DNA from: Gemmatimonadota bacterium
GTDB taxonomy: Bacteria > Gemmatimonadota > Gemmatimonadetes > Longimicrobiales > Gaopeijiaceae
Reading direction: 5' to 3'
Assembly (NCBI GenBank): GCA_028873845.1
Contig: JAPPNO010000082.1
Span: 1 to 51,190, forward strand
Length of the DNA stretch: 51,190 nucleotides
Below are positions 1 to 6,893 of the stretch, piece after piece; positions within the stretch are counted from its first letter, which is position 1; every line of letters begins with the position of its first letter. Position numbers and translations under genes: made by a program. The notes under the pieces were generated by a model, which did not search any database, had not been told where the DNA came from, and saw only the letters and a list, made by a program, of their open reading frames with translations.

Positions 1-115
1 CGGGAGGAACGGGAGCGGGATGGCGCGCGGATCACGGTGTGGGGGGCTTGAGGGGGATGGCGAGCGGTGTGCTTGCGGCTCAGGACCTCGGGGGTCGACG
101 CTCGTCTCCCTTAGC

Positions 116-490
116 TTAGCCACTGAAGAGGGTGCGAAGCTCACGGTCCCTCTTCGCTTCTTCCTCCTTGACTTCCCGCACCCGCGCCAGGAACTCCTCG
201 GCGGTGGAGCAGGTCAGGACGCAGATTCCGATGCGACCTGCGTTGCCGATGCCGACAATGGGCTCCGGCTCGTACGACATGCTCCTGGTCGCTTCCACGA
301 CATGGTCCGCCGTCTCAAGGCCGAATCGAGCCGCGGTGAGCCCGTGGATGGCACTCTCGCGGCCCGCCACGCGGCCCGCCTCGTATGCGCTCTCGCGGCC
401 CTCGTAGAACCCAACCCGATGGCGGCTGCTAATGTCCTGCCCGACCTCCTTGGCGAATCCTGCGATGGTCACCACATGCTTCGAGTTCAC
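116..490 (-). CDS. Unknown small protein, paralogue of the upstream gene
   Basis: A 124-residue protein that I do not recognise. It is clearly related to the gene just upstream: both share a block with ESAY, then G-x3-G, then IH and FG, and both end in a conserved stretch (C-x-x-T-C-x-TA-x-EFLARV, then a charged tail). The frame is open further upstream, but a GTG at 490-488 overlaps the TGA of the upstream gene as GTGA, and residues ahead of it share nothing with the paralogue, so I start there. The overlap suggests translational coupling. No signal peptide or membrane segment is visible. The conserved Cys pair is the only obvious candidate for a functional site. Function unknown; the setting next to toxin-antitoxin and defence-type genes is suggestive only. 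Confidence 0.6.
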   Translation of the reverse strand: MNSKHVVTIAGFAKEVGQDISSRHRVGFYEGRESAYEAGRVAGRESAIHGLTAARFGLETADHVVEATRSMSYEPEPIVGIGNAGRIGICVLTCSTAEEFLARVREVKEEEAKRDRELRTLFSG

Positions 491-885
491 GGCCGCTCCC
501 CTTCCGTCAGTTCCTTCACCCGGGCCAGGAACTCCGTGGCCGTGCCGCACGTGAAGACGCAAGCCGCGAGGCGGGCAGTCCACTCGGGTTCCCGGATTCT
601 CTCATGGAGCTCCGAAACCCGGTGCGCCGCCATCGGCCCGAATTTAACCCACACCACCGAGTGGATGACCTCACTCTGCCCCTCCGCCATGCCGTCGTCG
701 TACGCAGATTCGCCTCCTCGCACGTAGCCCGCGAAGTAGGTCTCGGCCGTAAGCCTGGCGACGCTCTCGGCAACCAGCTGCATCCGCTCTTCGTGGGGAA
801 CACCCGTAGACCGGAGGCCGCCTTCGTATCCCTCCAGCCATGCCCCGGGGGAAGACACCGGACCCATTGTATGCGCACCGAACAT
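487..885 (-). CDS. Unknown small protein, first of a tandem paralogous pair
   Basis: A 132-residue protein of unknown function. The start ATG at 885-883 follows a strong ribosome site (GGAGG, 5 bases away). Its C-terminal two thirds align with the downstream gene, including the ESAY block, a conserved IHS...KFG segment and the C-x-x-TC-x-TA-x-EFLARVK tail. The two genes overlap by 4 bp (GTGA) and are surely one transcript. The N-terminal 45 residues have no counterpart in the partner. No transmembrane segment is visible. The pair looks like a duplication that has diverged a good deal, so both copies have probably been kept under selection rather than arising recently. Confidence 0.62.
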   Translation of the reverse strand: MFGAHTMGPVSSPGAWLEGYEGGLRSTGVPHEERMQLVAESVARLTAETYFAGYVRGGESAYDDGMAEGQSEVIHSVVWVKFGPMAAHRVSELHERIREPEWTARLAACVFTCGTATEFLARVKELTEGERP

Positions 886-1041
886 TCACCCCTCCTGTCG
901 ATTCCCAGGTACTGCGCCGTTGCGGCCCCGTCAGGACGCGAAGCGCCCCAACGGAGCTGGTGGTGCGAGCGGAAGGTACCGCGCCCGCGGCGGGCTGGCC
1001 ATTCATAGTCCCGTGCCTCTGTTGGCGTGATCGCGCTCAGG

Positions 1042-1314
1042 TCAGTAGAGGTATCGGGCGGCCAGGAAGTACACGCGGTCGTCGTCCACTTGGTAGACCA
1101 GCCGGTTTTCCCTATCGATGCGGCGCGACCACGTGCCGGCCAGACGGTGGCGGAGGGGTTCGGGCTTGCCCGGGCCGTCGAACGGATCCCGAAGCACGGC
1201 GTCGACCAGTCCGATAGCCTTCAGCGCCGTCCTTGGGTTGGTGCGCACCCAGAATTCGAGGTCTTCCCGGAAGGCGGGGTCGAATACGGCGTCTCTGCGC
1301 TGGCCATCCTTCAT
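1042..1314 (-). CDS. yoeB: YoeB/Txe-family toxin, ribosome-dependent mRNA interferase
   Basis: A 90-residue protein with the full YoeB layout. The family core is present: PFDGPGKPEPLRH around residues 44-56, the WSRRI block near 62-66 and NRLVYQV near 70-76. YoeB binds the ribosomal A site and cuts mRNA. By alignment with the E. coli protein the general base Glu46 is Glu52 here and Arg65 is Arg71. The C-terminal RYHY, which carries the catalytic His83, reads RYLY, so that histidine is Leu89. The toxin may therefore be weakened or dead. It overlaps the antitoxin gene by 4 bp (ATGA), the usual order with antitoxin first. The annotation as YoeB is firm; its activity is uncertain. Confidence 0.9.
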   Translation of the reverse strand: MKDGQRRDAVFDPAFREDLEFWVRTNPRTALKAIGLVDAVLRDPFDGPGKPEPLRHRLAGTWSRRIDRENRLVYQVDDDRVYFLAARYLY

Positions 1315-1595
1315 TCCGTCGGAAGTCCGACCCGCTCGCGCAGCTCGTCAATGTCCATCACCCGTCCCTCCCCGGCGTCCGCCCTGGCCTTCGCCTCGAG
1401 AAGCCTATCGGCGTTCCTGGGCGACCGCAGCAGGTAGTCGGTCTCCATCAGCGAGCTGAGATCCTCCGCCGAGATGAGCGCGACGGACTCCTTGCCTCGC
1501 CGCCGAATCCAGACGGGCTCGTGGGTGTCGGTCACCTGGTCCATGAGCGTGGCGAGGTTCCTGCGTGCGCCGCTGTAGGTGGTTTCGCGTATCAT
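1311..1595 (-). CDS. yefM: YefM-family antitoxin
   Basis: A 94-residue Phd/YefM antitoxin. It has the family's N-terminal pattern (short beta strand, then a YS-x-AR-x-NL helix), the central I-x-R-x-G-x-E-x-V-x-LIS strand, and the conserved ETxYLLRSPxNAxRL block around residues 50-65. The acidic C-terminal tail is the part that wraps the toxin. It would bind YoeB and repress the operon. I chose ATG 1595-1593: the frame is open upstream but homology begins here. Stop and toxin start overlap as ATGA. A candidate operator with two TGTACA-like hexamers lies about 50-65 bp upstream. Confidence 0.92.
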   Translation of the reverse strand: MIRETTYSGARRNLATLMDQVTDTHEPVWIRRRGKESVALISAEDLSSLMETDYLLRSPRNADRLLEAKARADAGEGRVMDIDELRERVGLPTE

Positions 1596-1640
1596 GTCGT
1601 CGCTCCGCGTTTCCGGGAATCGGGTCGTGATCGGTGTGGT

Positions 1641-1662
1641 TCGGTACACATATGTTGTACGC
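1641..1662. promoter_or_regulatory. Candidate YefM operator
   Basis: Two near-copies of the TGTACA hexamer lie here: GGTACA at 1643-1648 and TGTACG at 1656-1661, centred 13 bp apart and flanking CATATG. In E. coli, YefM binds paired palindromes with a TGTACA core centred 12 bp apart. The position just upstream of yefM fits autoregulation. Each hexamer has one mismatch, so this is a candidate only. Confidence 0.45.
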
Positions 1663-1819
1663 TTGGGAGCGTGCCGGCAAGTTCCTGCGGGGACCAACGG
1701 CTTCATCGATGGGACCGAGGGGAGACGATCTGGCGGGCAATCGGCCGCCGTGACACCTTTGTAGCCGACGACCGGCCATCCGGCTGGTGGCATTTCCCAG
1801 CTCGCGAGGGCAGTGGAGA

Positions 1820-2899
1820 ATGATCCGTACGCTCAGACTGGAAAACTACCGCGGCTTCAAGGAGTACGAGCTTCGCGACCTGGCGAGGGTCAATCTGTTG
1901 GTGGGTCCCAACGACTGCGGCAAGACCTCCATTCTGGAGGCCGTCGAACTGCTCGTGTCGCGTGGCGATCCTCAGGTCCTGGTCGAGTCCATGAGGCGCC
2001 GTGGTGAATTCCACGTCACACCGGATGGCCGCAAGATCTCGCTTTACCCTGTCTATCACCAGTTTCACGGCCACGGAATCGGTACCGGAAGCAGCCTGAG
2101 CATTTCTTCCGACGACGGTCTCGGGCAAGTTCGAATCGACATCGTGGAAGGTTGGCAGGACGAGTCGCACGAGCTGTTCGATGTCTCCGAGGCCGGGCTG
2201 TTGCCTCTGGCACTGCTGATCCGGCGCGGGCGCGAAGAGGGGAACCTCAAGTATCCGCTGACGCAGGACGGCGCGCTTGCGTGGAGCCGATCGATGCCAA
2301 GACGGCCGCCCCGATCACGGCAGTCGACGTTGCCCCCGGCCCAGTTCGTGACGGCCGAGTCGCTGCGTCCTCGCGATATGGCCGCTCTGTGGGATCACGT
2401 TCTCGTTGACCGCCGCGAATCCGAGGTCGAAAGCGCATTGCGGATCCTTCAGCCGGACCTCGATTCGATCCGCTTCTTGACCGGTGACGCGGCAGGGCGC
2501 GCGGGTGGAATAGTCCTGGGCTTCAAGGCAGGTTCTCGACGCGTTCCGATAGGGAGCCATGGGGACGGGATGCGGCGGTTGCTGGCCGTTTCTCTGTCGT
2601 TGGTGCGCGCCGCGGGCGGTTTCGTGCTGATCGACGAGATTGACACCGGCCTCCACTGGACCGTCATGGAGGAAATGTGGCAACTCGTCGTCAGCGCGGC
2701 GATGGAGTCCTCGATTCAGGTGTTCGCGACGACCCATAGTCTCGACTGCATCATCGGTCTGGCATCGCTGCTCAGGGATCGTCCGGACCTCGCCGATTCG
2801 GTGTCGGTTCAGAAGATCGAGCGGCGGCTCGACCACGGCGTGAGCTTCGATCGGAAGGACATCGTCACGGCGGCCGACCTGAGCATCGAGATGCGGTGA
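1820..2899 (+). CDS. AAA ATPase (OLD/RecF-like, ABC-type fold)
   Basis: A 359-residue P-loop ATPase of the AAA_15/AAA_21 group found in many anti-phage modules. It begins with the typical RTLRLENYRGF strand. The Walker A box GPNDCGKTS is at residues 29-37, the signature-like segment with HGDGMRR at 247-253, Walker B FVLIDEID at 268-275, and the TTHS switch histidine near 306. No nuclease or TOPRIM domain is fused to it; that function appears to sit in the next gene, which overlaps the stop codon by one base (TGATG). I start at ATG 1820 because the conserved strand begins there. Protein family firm; role as the sensor half of a two-gene defence system is inferred from the pairing. Confidence 0.85.
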   Translation: MIRTLRLENYRGFKEYELRDLARVNLLVGPNDCGKTSILEAVELLVSRGDPQVLVESMRRRGEFHVTPDGRKISLYPVYHQFHGHGIGTGSSLSISSDDGLGQVRIDIVEGWQDESHELFDVSEAGLLPLALLIRRGREEGNLKYPLTQDGALAWSRSMPRRPPRSRQSTLPPAQFVTAESLRPRDMAALWDHVLVDRRESEVESALRILQPDLDSIRFLTGDAAGRAGGIVLGFKAGSRRVPIGSHGDGMRRLLAVSLSLVRAAGGFVLIDEIDTGLHWTVMEEMWQLVVSAAMESSIQVFATTHSLDCIIGLASLLRDRPDLADSVSVQKIERRLDHGVSFDRKDIVTAADLSIEMR

Positions 2900-3543
2900 T
2901 GGCGGGATCGCGTACAGGGGATGTCGTGTACGTGGAGGGTCGTGACGACAAGCATGTGATCGGCCACCTGCTGATTCGGCGGGGAGCGGACCCGGAGGGT
3001 CGTCTAGGATTCGTGGATTCCAGAGGCAAGCAGGGAGTTCTCGACGCGATCAGGGTCGCCGTGGGAGCGGGAACGGGCAGGTCGGTCGGTTTCGTCTTGG
3101 ACGCGAACGACGATCCCGATGCCACGTGGCGAGCGGTGGGCTCGCGGCTGAGGAGAGCGGGGGTGGACGCTCCGGACCGGATTCCGCAGGACGGATTCGT
3201 AGGCGAGTCAGCCGAATTCGGTACGCGTGTCGGAGTGTGGCTCATGCCGGACAATCGGCGAACCGGTGCTCTGGAGGACTTTCTCAAGGACCTGATCGAG
3301 GTGGGGGATCGGTTGCTTCCCCATGCCGAGGCCTCGACAGCTGGGGCGAAGGAGCTCGGGGCGCGGTTTCCTTCGGTCGACACGAAGAAGGCGGTCCTCC
3401 ACACTTGGCTCGCATGGCAGCGCGAGCCTGGGCGTCCGTACGGGGTGGCGATCAAGGCCCACTATCTTCGTGACGACAGCGACGCCGCGCGGAGGTTCGT
3501 CCTTTGGTTCGGTCGGGTGTTCGGGATTCCCGAGGGGGGTTGA
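2899..3543 (+). CDS. TOPRIM-fold DUF3226-like protein, likely effector partner of the ATPase
   Basis: A 214-residue protein with a TOPRIM-like pattern: a hydrophobic strand ending VEGRDD (Glu13, Asp16/17), then VLDANDDPD (Asp68, Asp71/72). These are the acidic metal ligands of TOPRIM nucleases and of the DUF3226 family. The C-terminal part holds conserved LEDFL and KAHYLR-like segments also typical of DUF3226. ATG 2899 overlaps the ATPase stop as TGATG; a GTG one codon earlier is also possible. ATPase + TOPRIM gene pairs are the architecture of split OLD-like and PARIS-like defence systems, so nuclease or translation-blocking activity triggered by phage is a reasonable guess. I cannot assign a named system. 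Confidence 0.75.
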   Translation: MAGSRTGDVVYVEGRDDKHVIGHLLIRRGADPEGRLGFVDSRGKQGVLDAIRVAVGAGTGRSVGFVLDANDDPDATWRAVGSRLRRAGVDAPDRIPQDGFVGESAEFGTRVGVWLMPDNRRTGALEDFLKDLIEVGDRLLPHAEASTAGAKELGARFPSVDTKKAVLHTWLAWQREPGRPYGVAIKAHYLRDDSDAARRFVLWFGRVFGIPEGG

Positions 3544-4249
3544 TCGACCCTGGCCTTTCCCGACATACCCATCATGGACGCCATCCCCGAGCGGTACGAA
3601 CCGGCCTTGGCCACTCACGACCGTCCAGCGGACCCGACGCGCATGGGACATGGACACTGACCATGCTGACCAAGTGGATGCGACATGGGCAGTGACCATG
3701 TATCGGTGCGGGTGAGTTGAGGCACGGGGCGAGGCGCTCGCGGCAGCCGCTCGGCTTCGTGCCACTGCCGGTGGGAGTGTATCTTGCAGGTCGTCCGCCA
3801 GTCACCGCTGATCCTCCGCCCGCGACACGATGCACGATCACGACCACAATCCGCTGGAGGACCGGGACGCTGCCCCGAGCAAGCCGGAAGCGGTCCGCGA
3901 GCCTATCGCTCCGGCCCTCGAACGGCCGCGGGCCGGTTCCCGCGACGGTACGGTCAGAGCCGACCTGCCAACCGCGCGCGATGCCCGCATCGGACCCGAC
4001 GCGACTTCCGAGATAAAGGGGGGAAGGGGAGACCGAAGGCGACGGGGTGGAGCGCGAGTCCCTGGACGCCCGGGACGAGACCCGCCTCCGCGCATGCCGG
4101 CCACGGCGCGTGTCCCTCATGTCAGGCAGACGCTTCGTCGGAAACCGCGCCTCCAGAGAAACCGATCTGCTGGAAGCGCAATGAGAATCCAATTCGGACG
4201 CTCGCCGAGATCATCCGAGCCGACCAACGGGCGATGAGATACTACGCTA
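3544..4249. other. No convincing gene; degraded or non-coding stretch
   Basis: No frame on either strand shows a recognisable protein, a good ribosome site or the third-position GC pattern expected of genes here. Several open frames exist only because of the high GC content. The one structured element seen is a pair of imperfect 19-bp direct repeats at 3647-3665 and 3682-3700. The stretch separates the ATPase/TOPRIM pair from a run of truncated genes, so it is probably decayed sequence. Confidence 0.5.
3647..3700 (+). repeat. Pair of 19-bp direct repeats
   Basis: GACATGG..ACTGACCATG-type sequence at 3647-3665 recurs at 3682-3700 with about three mismatches, 35 bp centre to centre. The function is unknown; it could be a regulator site, decayed iterons, or chance. 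Confidence 0.4.
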
Positions 4250-4591
4250 ATGGACAGGACCGACACGAGACAGCGACTGGATAGAATCACGGATCCGGGG
4301 CTATTCGAGGAGCTGGCCACCGCCGTGCTGCGCGAGCTGGACCACCGATGTGGACTGCTCGCGCACGTGGGAACCAACCCCGAAGGAAGGACCGTGCCCA
4401 GTTCCCTTGATGGGATCACATACTTCTCGGATGAGGGCGTACGGCGGATGGTGGCCGTACACCACACTATCCAGAGGAATCTCCGACCCAAGTGGTTGAA
4501 CGACGACGGCGACGTCCCGAAGACCATCGATCTGGACCCAGGGACGCCTCGCGCATCCCTGTCGGCAACCCGAAGCGCGAGGAGGTCAGTT
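4250..4591 (+). pseudogene. N-terminal fragment of a large defence-type protein
   Basis: About 114 codons from ATG 4250. The segment has a pattern (RLDRITDPGLFEELATAVLRE, GTNPEGRTVPSSLDGI, VAVHHTI, RPKWL) that I associate with the nuclease-like N-terminal domain of large STAND/NTPase proteins. Such proteins run to many hundreds of residues; here the similarity stops near residue 90 and the frame runs directly into the hicB gene. It is therefore most likely a truncated remnant. The resemblance is from memory of family patterns, not from a search. An alternative is a genuine domain fusion with HicB, but the strong ribosome site just before hicB argues that hicB is translated on its own. Confidence 0.4.
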
Positions 4592-4813
4592 GTGGATCTG
4601 CAATGCACGGCGGTGTTCCGGAGAGTGCCTGAAGGCTACATCGCCTTTGTCGAGGAGTTTCCCGGTGCCAACACCCAGGGCGCTTCCCTCGAAGAGGCAC
4701 GGACGAACCTTCGCGAAGCCGTCGCCCTAGTGGTTGAAGCCAACCGGGAGTTGGCCCGCGAGGACGCCGACGGCGAGACGGTTATTAGAGAACCCATCAC
4801 CGTCACGGCGTGA
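4592..4813 (+). CDS. hicB: HicB-family antitoxin without a HicA partner
   Basis: A 73-residue HicB-type antitoxin of the short partial-RNase H-fold class. It has the family pattern: a first strand, then PEGYIAFVEEFPGANTQG, then the helix SLEEARTNLREAVALVVEAN. I start at GTG 4592 because GGAGG sits 6 bases ahead; the frame is also open upstream into a defence-domain remnant, giving a 187-residue read-through product. HicB normally neutralises the HicA mRNA interferase, but no HicA frame is visible within 300 bp on either side. It is thus an orphan antitoxin, possibly acting against a toxin elsewhere or decaying. The 3' end overlaps the antisense HigB remnant. Confidence 0.8.
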   Translation: MDLQCTAVFRRVPEGYIAFVEEFPGANTQGASLEEARTNLREAVALVVEANRELAREDADGETVIREPITVTA

Positions 4814-5014
4814 AGCGCCGGCATTTGCTGCGCCACTTGGCACAGCATGGATGGCCCCTGCTTGCGTGAGGGCGGGATAAACCACGTAGTCCACGTCAAC
4901 CGCCTCGCCGTCCTCGAACCGGAAGGTTACTCGCCAGTTGCCGGAAACCGAAACCGCGTAGTGACCCTTCAGCCGTCCTTTGAGGGCGTGCAGCCGGAAC
5001 CCGGGCAGTTCCAT
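4727..5014 (-). pseudogene. higB: HigB/RelE-type toxin, 5'-truncated remnant
   Basis: The first 46 residues of this frame (ELPGFRLHALKG, then GNWRVTFRFEDG and DVDYVVY) match the C-terminal half of HigB toxins, in which these strands carry catalytic residues. The preceding half of the toxin, which should be about 45 residues, is missing: upstream lies the hairpin repeat at 5059-5089, with no toxin-like sequence. Past residue 46 the frame continues for about 49 unrelated residues instead of ending as the family does. No HigA antitoxin follows. The piece is almost certainly non-functional and is one of two toxins in this window cut off beside the same repeat. Confidence 0.75.
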
Positions 5015-5046
5015 GCCCGCCGGTCCAGGTGGTTTGGGGCACGGTT

Positions 5047-5101
5047 CCTGAAACGCAAGAGCCCCGAGGACGAAACCGCCTCGGGGCTCCTACCCCAGCG
5101 T
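5047..5101. repeat. Hairpin repeat, copy 1
   Basis: A perfect 11-bp inverted repeat, GAGCCCCGAGG at 5059-5069 and its complement at 5079-5089, with a 9-base loop. The flanks (CTGAAACGCA before, CCCCAGCG after) recur around a second copy at 10379-10431. There is no T-run, so it is not a classical intrinsic terminator, though a terminator origin is possible. It abuts the broken 5' end of the HigB remnant. Confidence 0.75.
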
Positions 5102-5201
5102 CTTGCTGCGCCCGAAGGCGTGTGCAGTAGAGGACGACCTGAGGAATTACGCCTGGATTATCGTCCTTTCCTGTCCGAAACGCAACTCTCGCGGAGCCGC
5201 T

Positions 5202-5510
5202 ATGCTGTCCGTCGGAAGCCTTCGAAGTGCTCTTTCGGCGGAGCGGCTAGGCGCCTACGCCCTGCCCACCGACACCGACGAGGTCGACAGCGTGGCCAGG
5301 CACCTATGGAACTTGGCGCTGTGCAGCGCCCTCCAGCCGGCGCTTCACACCCTTGAGGTCACCGTCCGGAACCACCTCTTCGGGATCTCCAGAAGGATCG
5401 TAGATGAGACCGCGCTCAGTTTCGACAAGGTTCCGTGTTGGCTCGATGCCCGACCCTCGCTCCTCGTTGATCGCGTTGGCGCTGATCGCTGCCGACCATC
5501 GACCCCGTGA
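5202..5510 (+). pseudogene. Abi-like protein, C-terminally truncated
   Basis: From ATG 5202 (GGAG 6 bases ahead) the protein shows the N-terminal pattern of the Abi-like family: LRSALSAERL-x-AY near the start, then A-x-HLWNLALCSAL-x-P-LHTLEVTVRNHLF. In intact members this is followed by a CWL motif and 150 or more further residues with a HEPEN-type RNase motif. Here similarity ends just after CWLDARP, and the frame stops 20 codons later inside a stray fragment of a sugar-symporter gene. It is therefore a broken abortive-infection-type gene. The junction lies near 5455-5490. Confidence 0.6.
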
Positions 5511-5550
5511 GCGTGAACAGTCCGCCCAGACCGGAGGCCAGGAAGGGGCG
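5497..5550 (-). pseudogene. Fragment of a GPH sugar-symporter gene
   Basis: About 52 bp here match 11,229-11,280, inside the symporter gene of the glucan operon, at roughly 85% by eye. Read on the minus strand it gives RPFLASGLGGLFTLTGSM against APFLAFGLGGLFTLMGSM in the intact gene. Nothing on either side continues the similarity. It is a stray exonic scrap of a related transporter gene fused to the broken Abi-like gene, which marks a past recombination junction. Confidence 0.7.
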
Positions 5551-5699
5551 GGCGTGGCCGACGTTCTCTTCGGGACTACGCCCGGCTCGCACACGCACTC
5601 CAGACGGTGAAATTGCCGAACCCTCCATCGCGGCCCAGTTTGGGTGCGCCGGATTCCCCACCATCCCCCCCAACCCCCGCCACACCGACACCAACCCCC

Positions 5700-6893
5700 A
5701 TGCGGACCAGCAAACAACCCCCCCAGCCAGCTAACCCCAAGGTCCCCTGGTACCTCGCCGCCGTGCTCTTCGCGTCGACAAGCGTGATCGTGGGCATCAT
5801 CTGGGACATCTCGTGGCACCGGACGATCGGACGCGACTCGTTCTGGACCCCGGCCCATCTGGCGATCTACGCGGGCGGACTGGCGGCGGGGCTGTCCTGT
5901 GGATGGCTGGCCCTGAAGACGACCTTCTCGGGCACCGGCCCCGAAACCGGGCGTTCGGTCCGAATGTGGGGCTTTCGCGCGCCGCTCGGCGCGTGGGTGG
6001 CGATCTGGGGTGCGATCGCGATGCTCACATCCGCGCCCTTCGACGACTGGTGGCACAACGCCTACGGCCTTGATGTCGAGATCCTGAGTCCGCCCCACGT
6101 GGTTCTGGCCCTCGGGATCTGCGCGATCCAGTTCGGTGCCCTGCTCATGGCGCTGTCATGGCAGAATCGCGCGTCCCGGCGCGCCGAGCGCGGGCTGGCC
6201 CTCGCCTACGCCTACAGCGCCGGCCTGCTCCTGCTGACCCTCGCGGTGCTCATCACGGAGTATTCCATGCCCAACGACTGGCGCGGGCCCGCGTTCCACC
6301 TCATCTCGGCCGGCGTGTTCCCCGTGGTGCTGTTCTCCGTGGGGCGGGCCGCACGCCTCCGGTGGCCCGCCACCTGGACGGCGCTGGTCTACATGGGGGT
6401 TACGCTGGTCATGATGTGGGTTCTGCCGCTCTTTCGCGCGGAGCCGCTGCTGGCGCCGATCCTGCGCCCCGTGGACTCGATGGTGCCGCCGGAGTTCCCG
6501 CTGTTGCTGATCACCCCTGCCGTCGCGATCGACCTGCTCCTGCGAAGGGCCGCGGAACCCGGCCGGGCGCCCGCCCGGGCCTCGGTGGACTGGGGGGTCG
6601 CCGCGCTCGGCGCCGTGCTCTTCGTCGGCATCTTCGGAGTCGTCCACTGGCAATTCGGCGAGTTCATGCTCTCCGAGGCGGCGCGGAACCACTTGTTCCA
6701 GGGTGACACCTGGGGATACTTCAACGCCCCCGGCCCCTGGCAGCACGAGTTCTGGCAGGGGGACCGGTTCGCACGAGGGGGACTCCCGACGGGCGAATTC
6801 CTGTCACGGGCGTGGTGGGCGCTGCCGATCGCGTTCCTGTCGGCGCGCGTCGGCCTGTGGGTGGGCAACTGGATGCTGGCGGTCCGCAGATGA
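5700..6893 (+). CDS. Polytopic membrane protein with repeated His/Asp motif
   Basis: A 397-residue integral membrane protein with about nine hydrophobic segments. I do not know a named function. Two copies of a motif WHxxxGxDxxxxxPxH can be seen: SWHRTIGRDSFWTPAH near residue 40 and WWHNAYGLDVEILSPPH near residue 120. Paired buried histidines and aspartates of this kind suggest a metal or cofactor site. ATG 5700 follows a C-rich leader with no clear ribosome site; the preceding in-frame ATG at 5607 would add a Pro-rich tail. The stop overlaps the next gene by 4 bp (ATGA), so it works with a FixH/YtkA-like periplasmic protein that is itself His/Met rich. Copper handling is a guess from these features. 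Confidence 0.7.
   Translation: MRTSKQPPQPANPKVPWYLAAVLFASTSVIVGIIWDISWHRTIGRDSFWTPAHLAIYAGGLAAGLSCGWLALKTTFSGTGPETGRSVRMWGFRAPLGAWVAIWGAIAMLTSAPFDDWWHNAYGLDVEILSPPHVVLALGICAIQFGALLMALSWQNRASRRAERGLALAYAYSAGLLLLTLAVLITEYSMPNDWRGPAFHLISAGVFPVVLFSVGRAARLRWPATWTALVYMGVTLVMMWVLPLFRAEPLLAPILRPVDSMVPPEFPLLLITPAVAIDLLLRRAAEPGRAPARASVDWGVAALGAVLFVGIFGVVHWQFGEFMLSEAARNHLFQGDTWGYFNAPGPWQHEFWQGDRFARGGLPTGEFLSRAWWALPIAFLSARVGLWVGNWMLAVRR

Noticed and set aside
3830-4237. Possible gene ahead of the defence-domain fragment
   Set aside because: Product is Arg/Pro-rich without pattern, with several equally long frames on both strands; no ribosome site.
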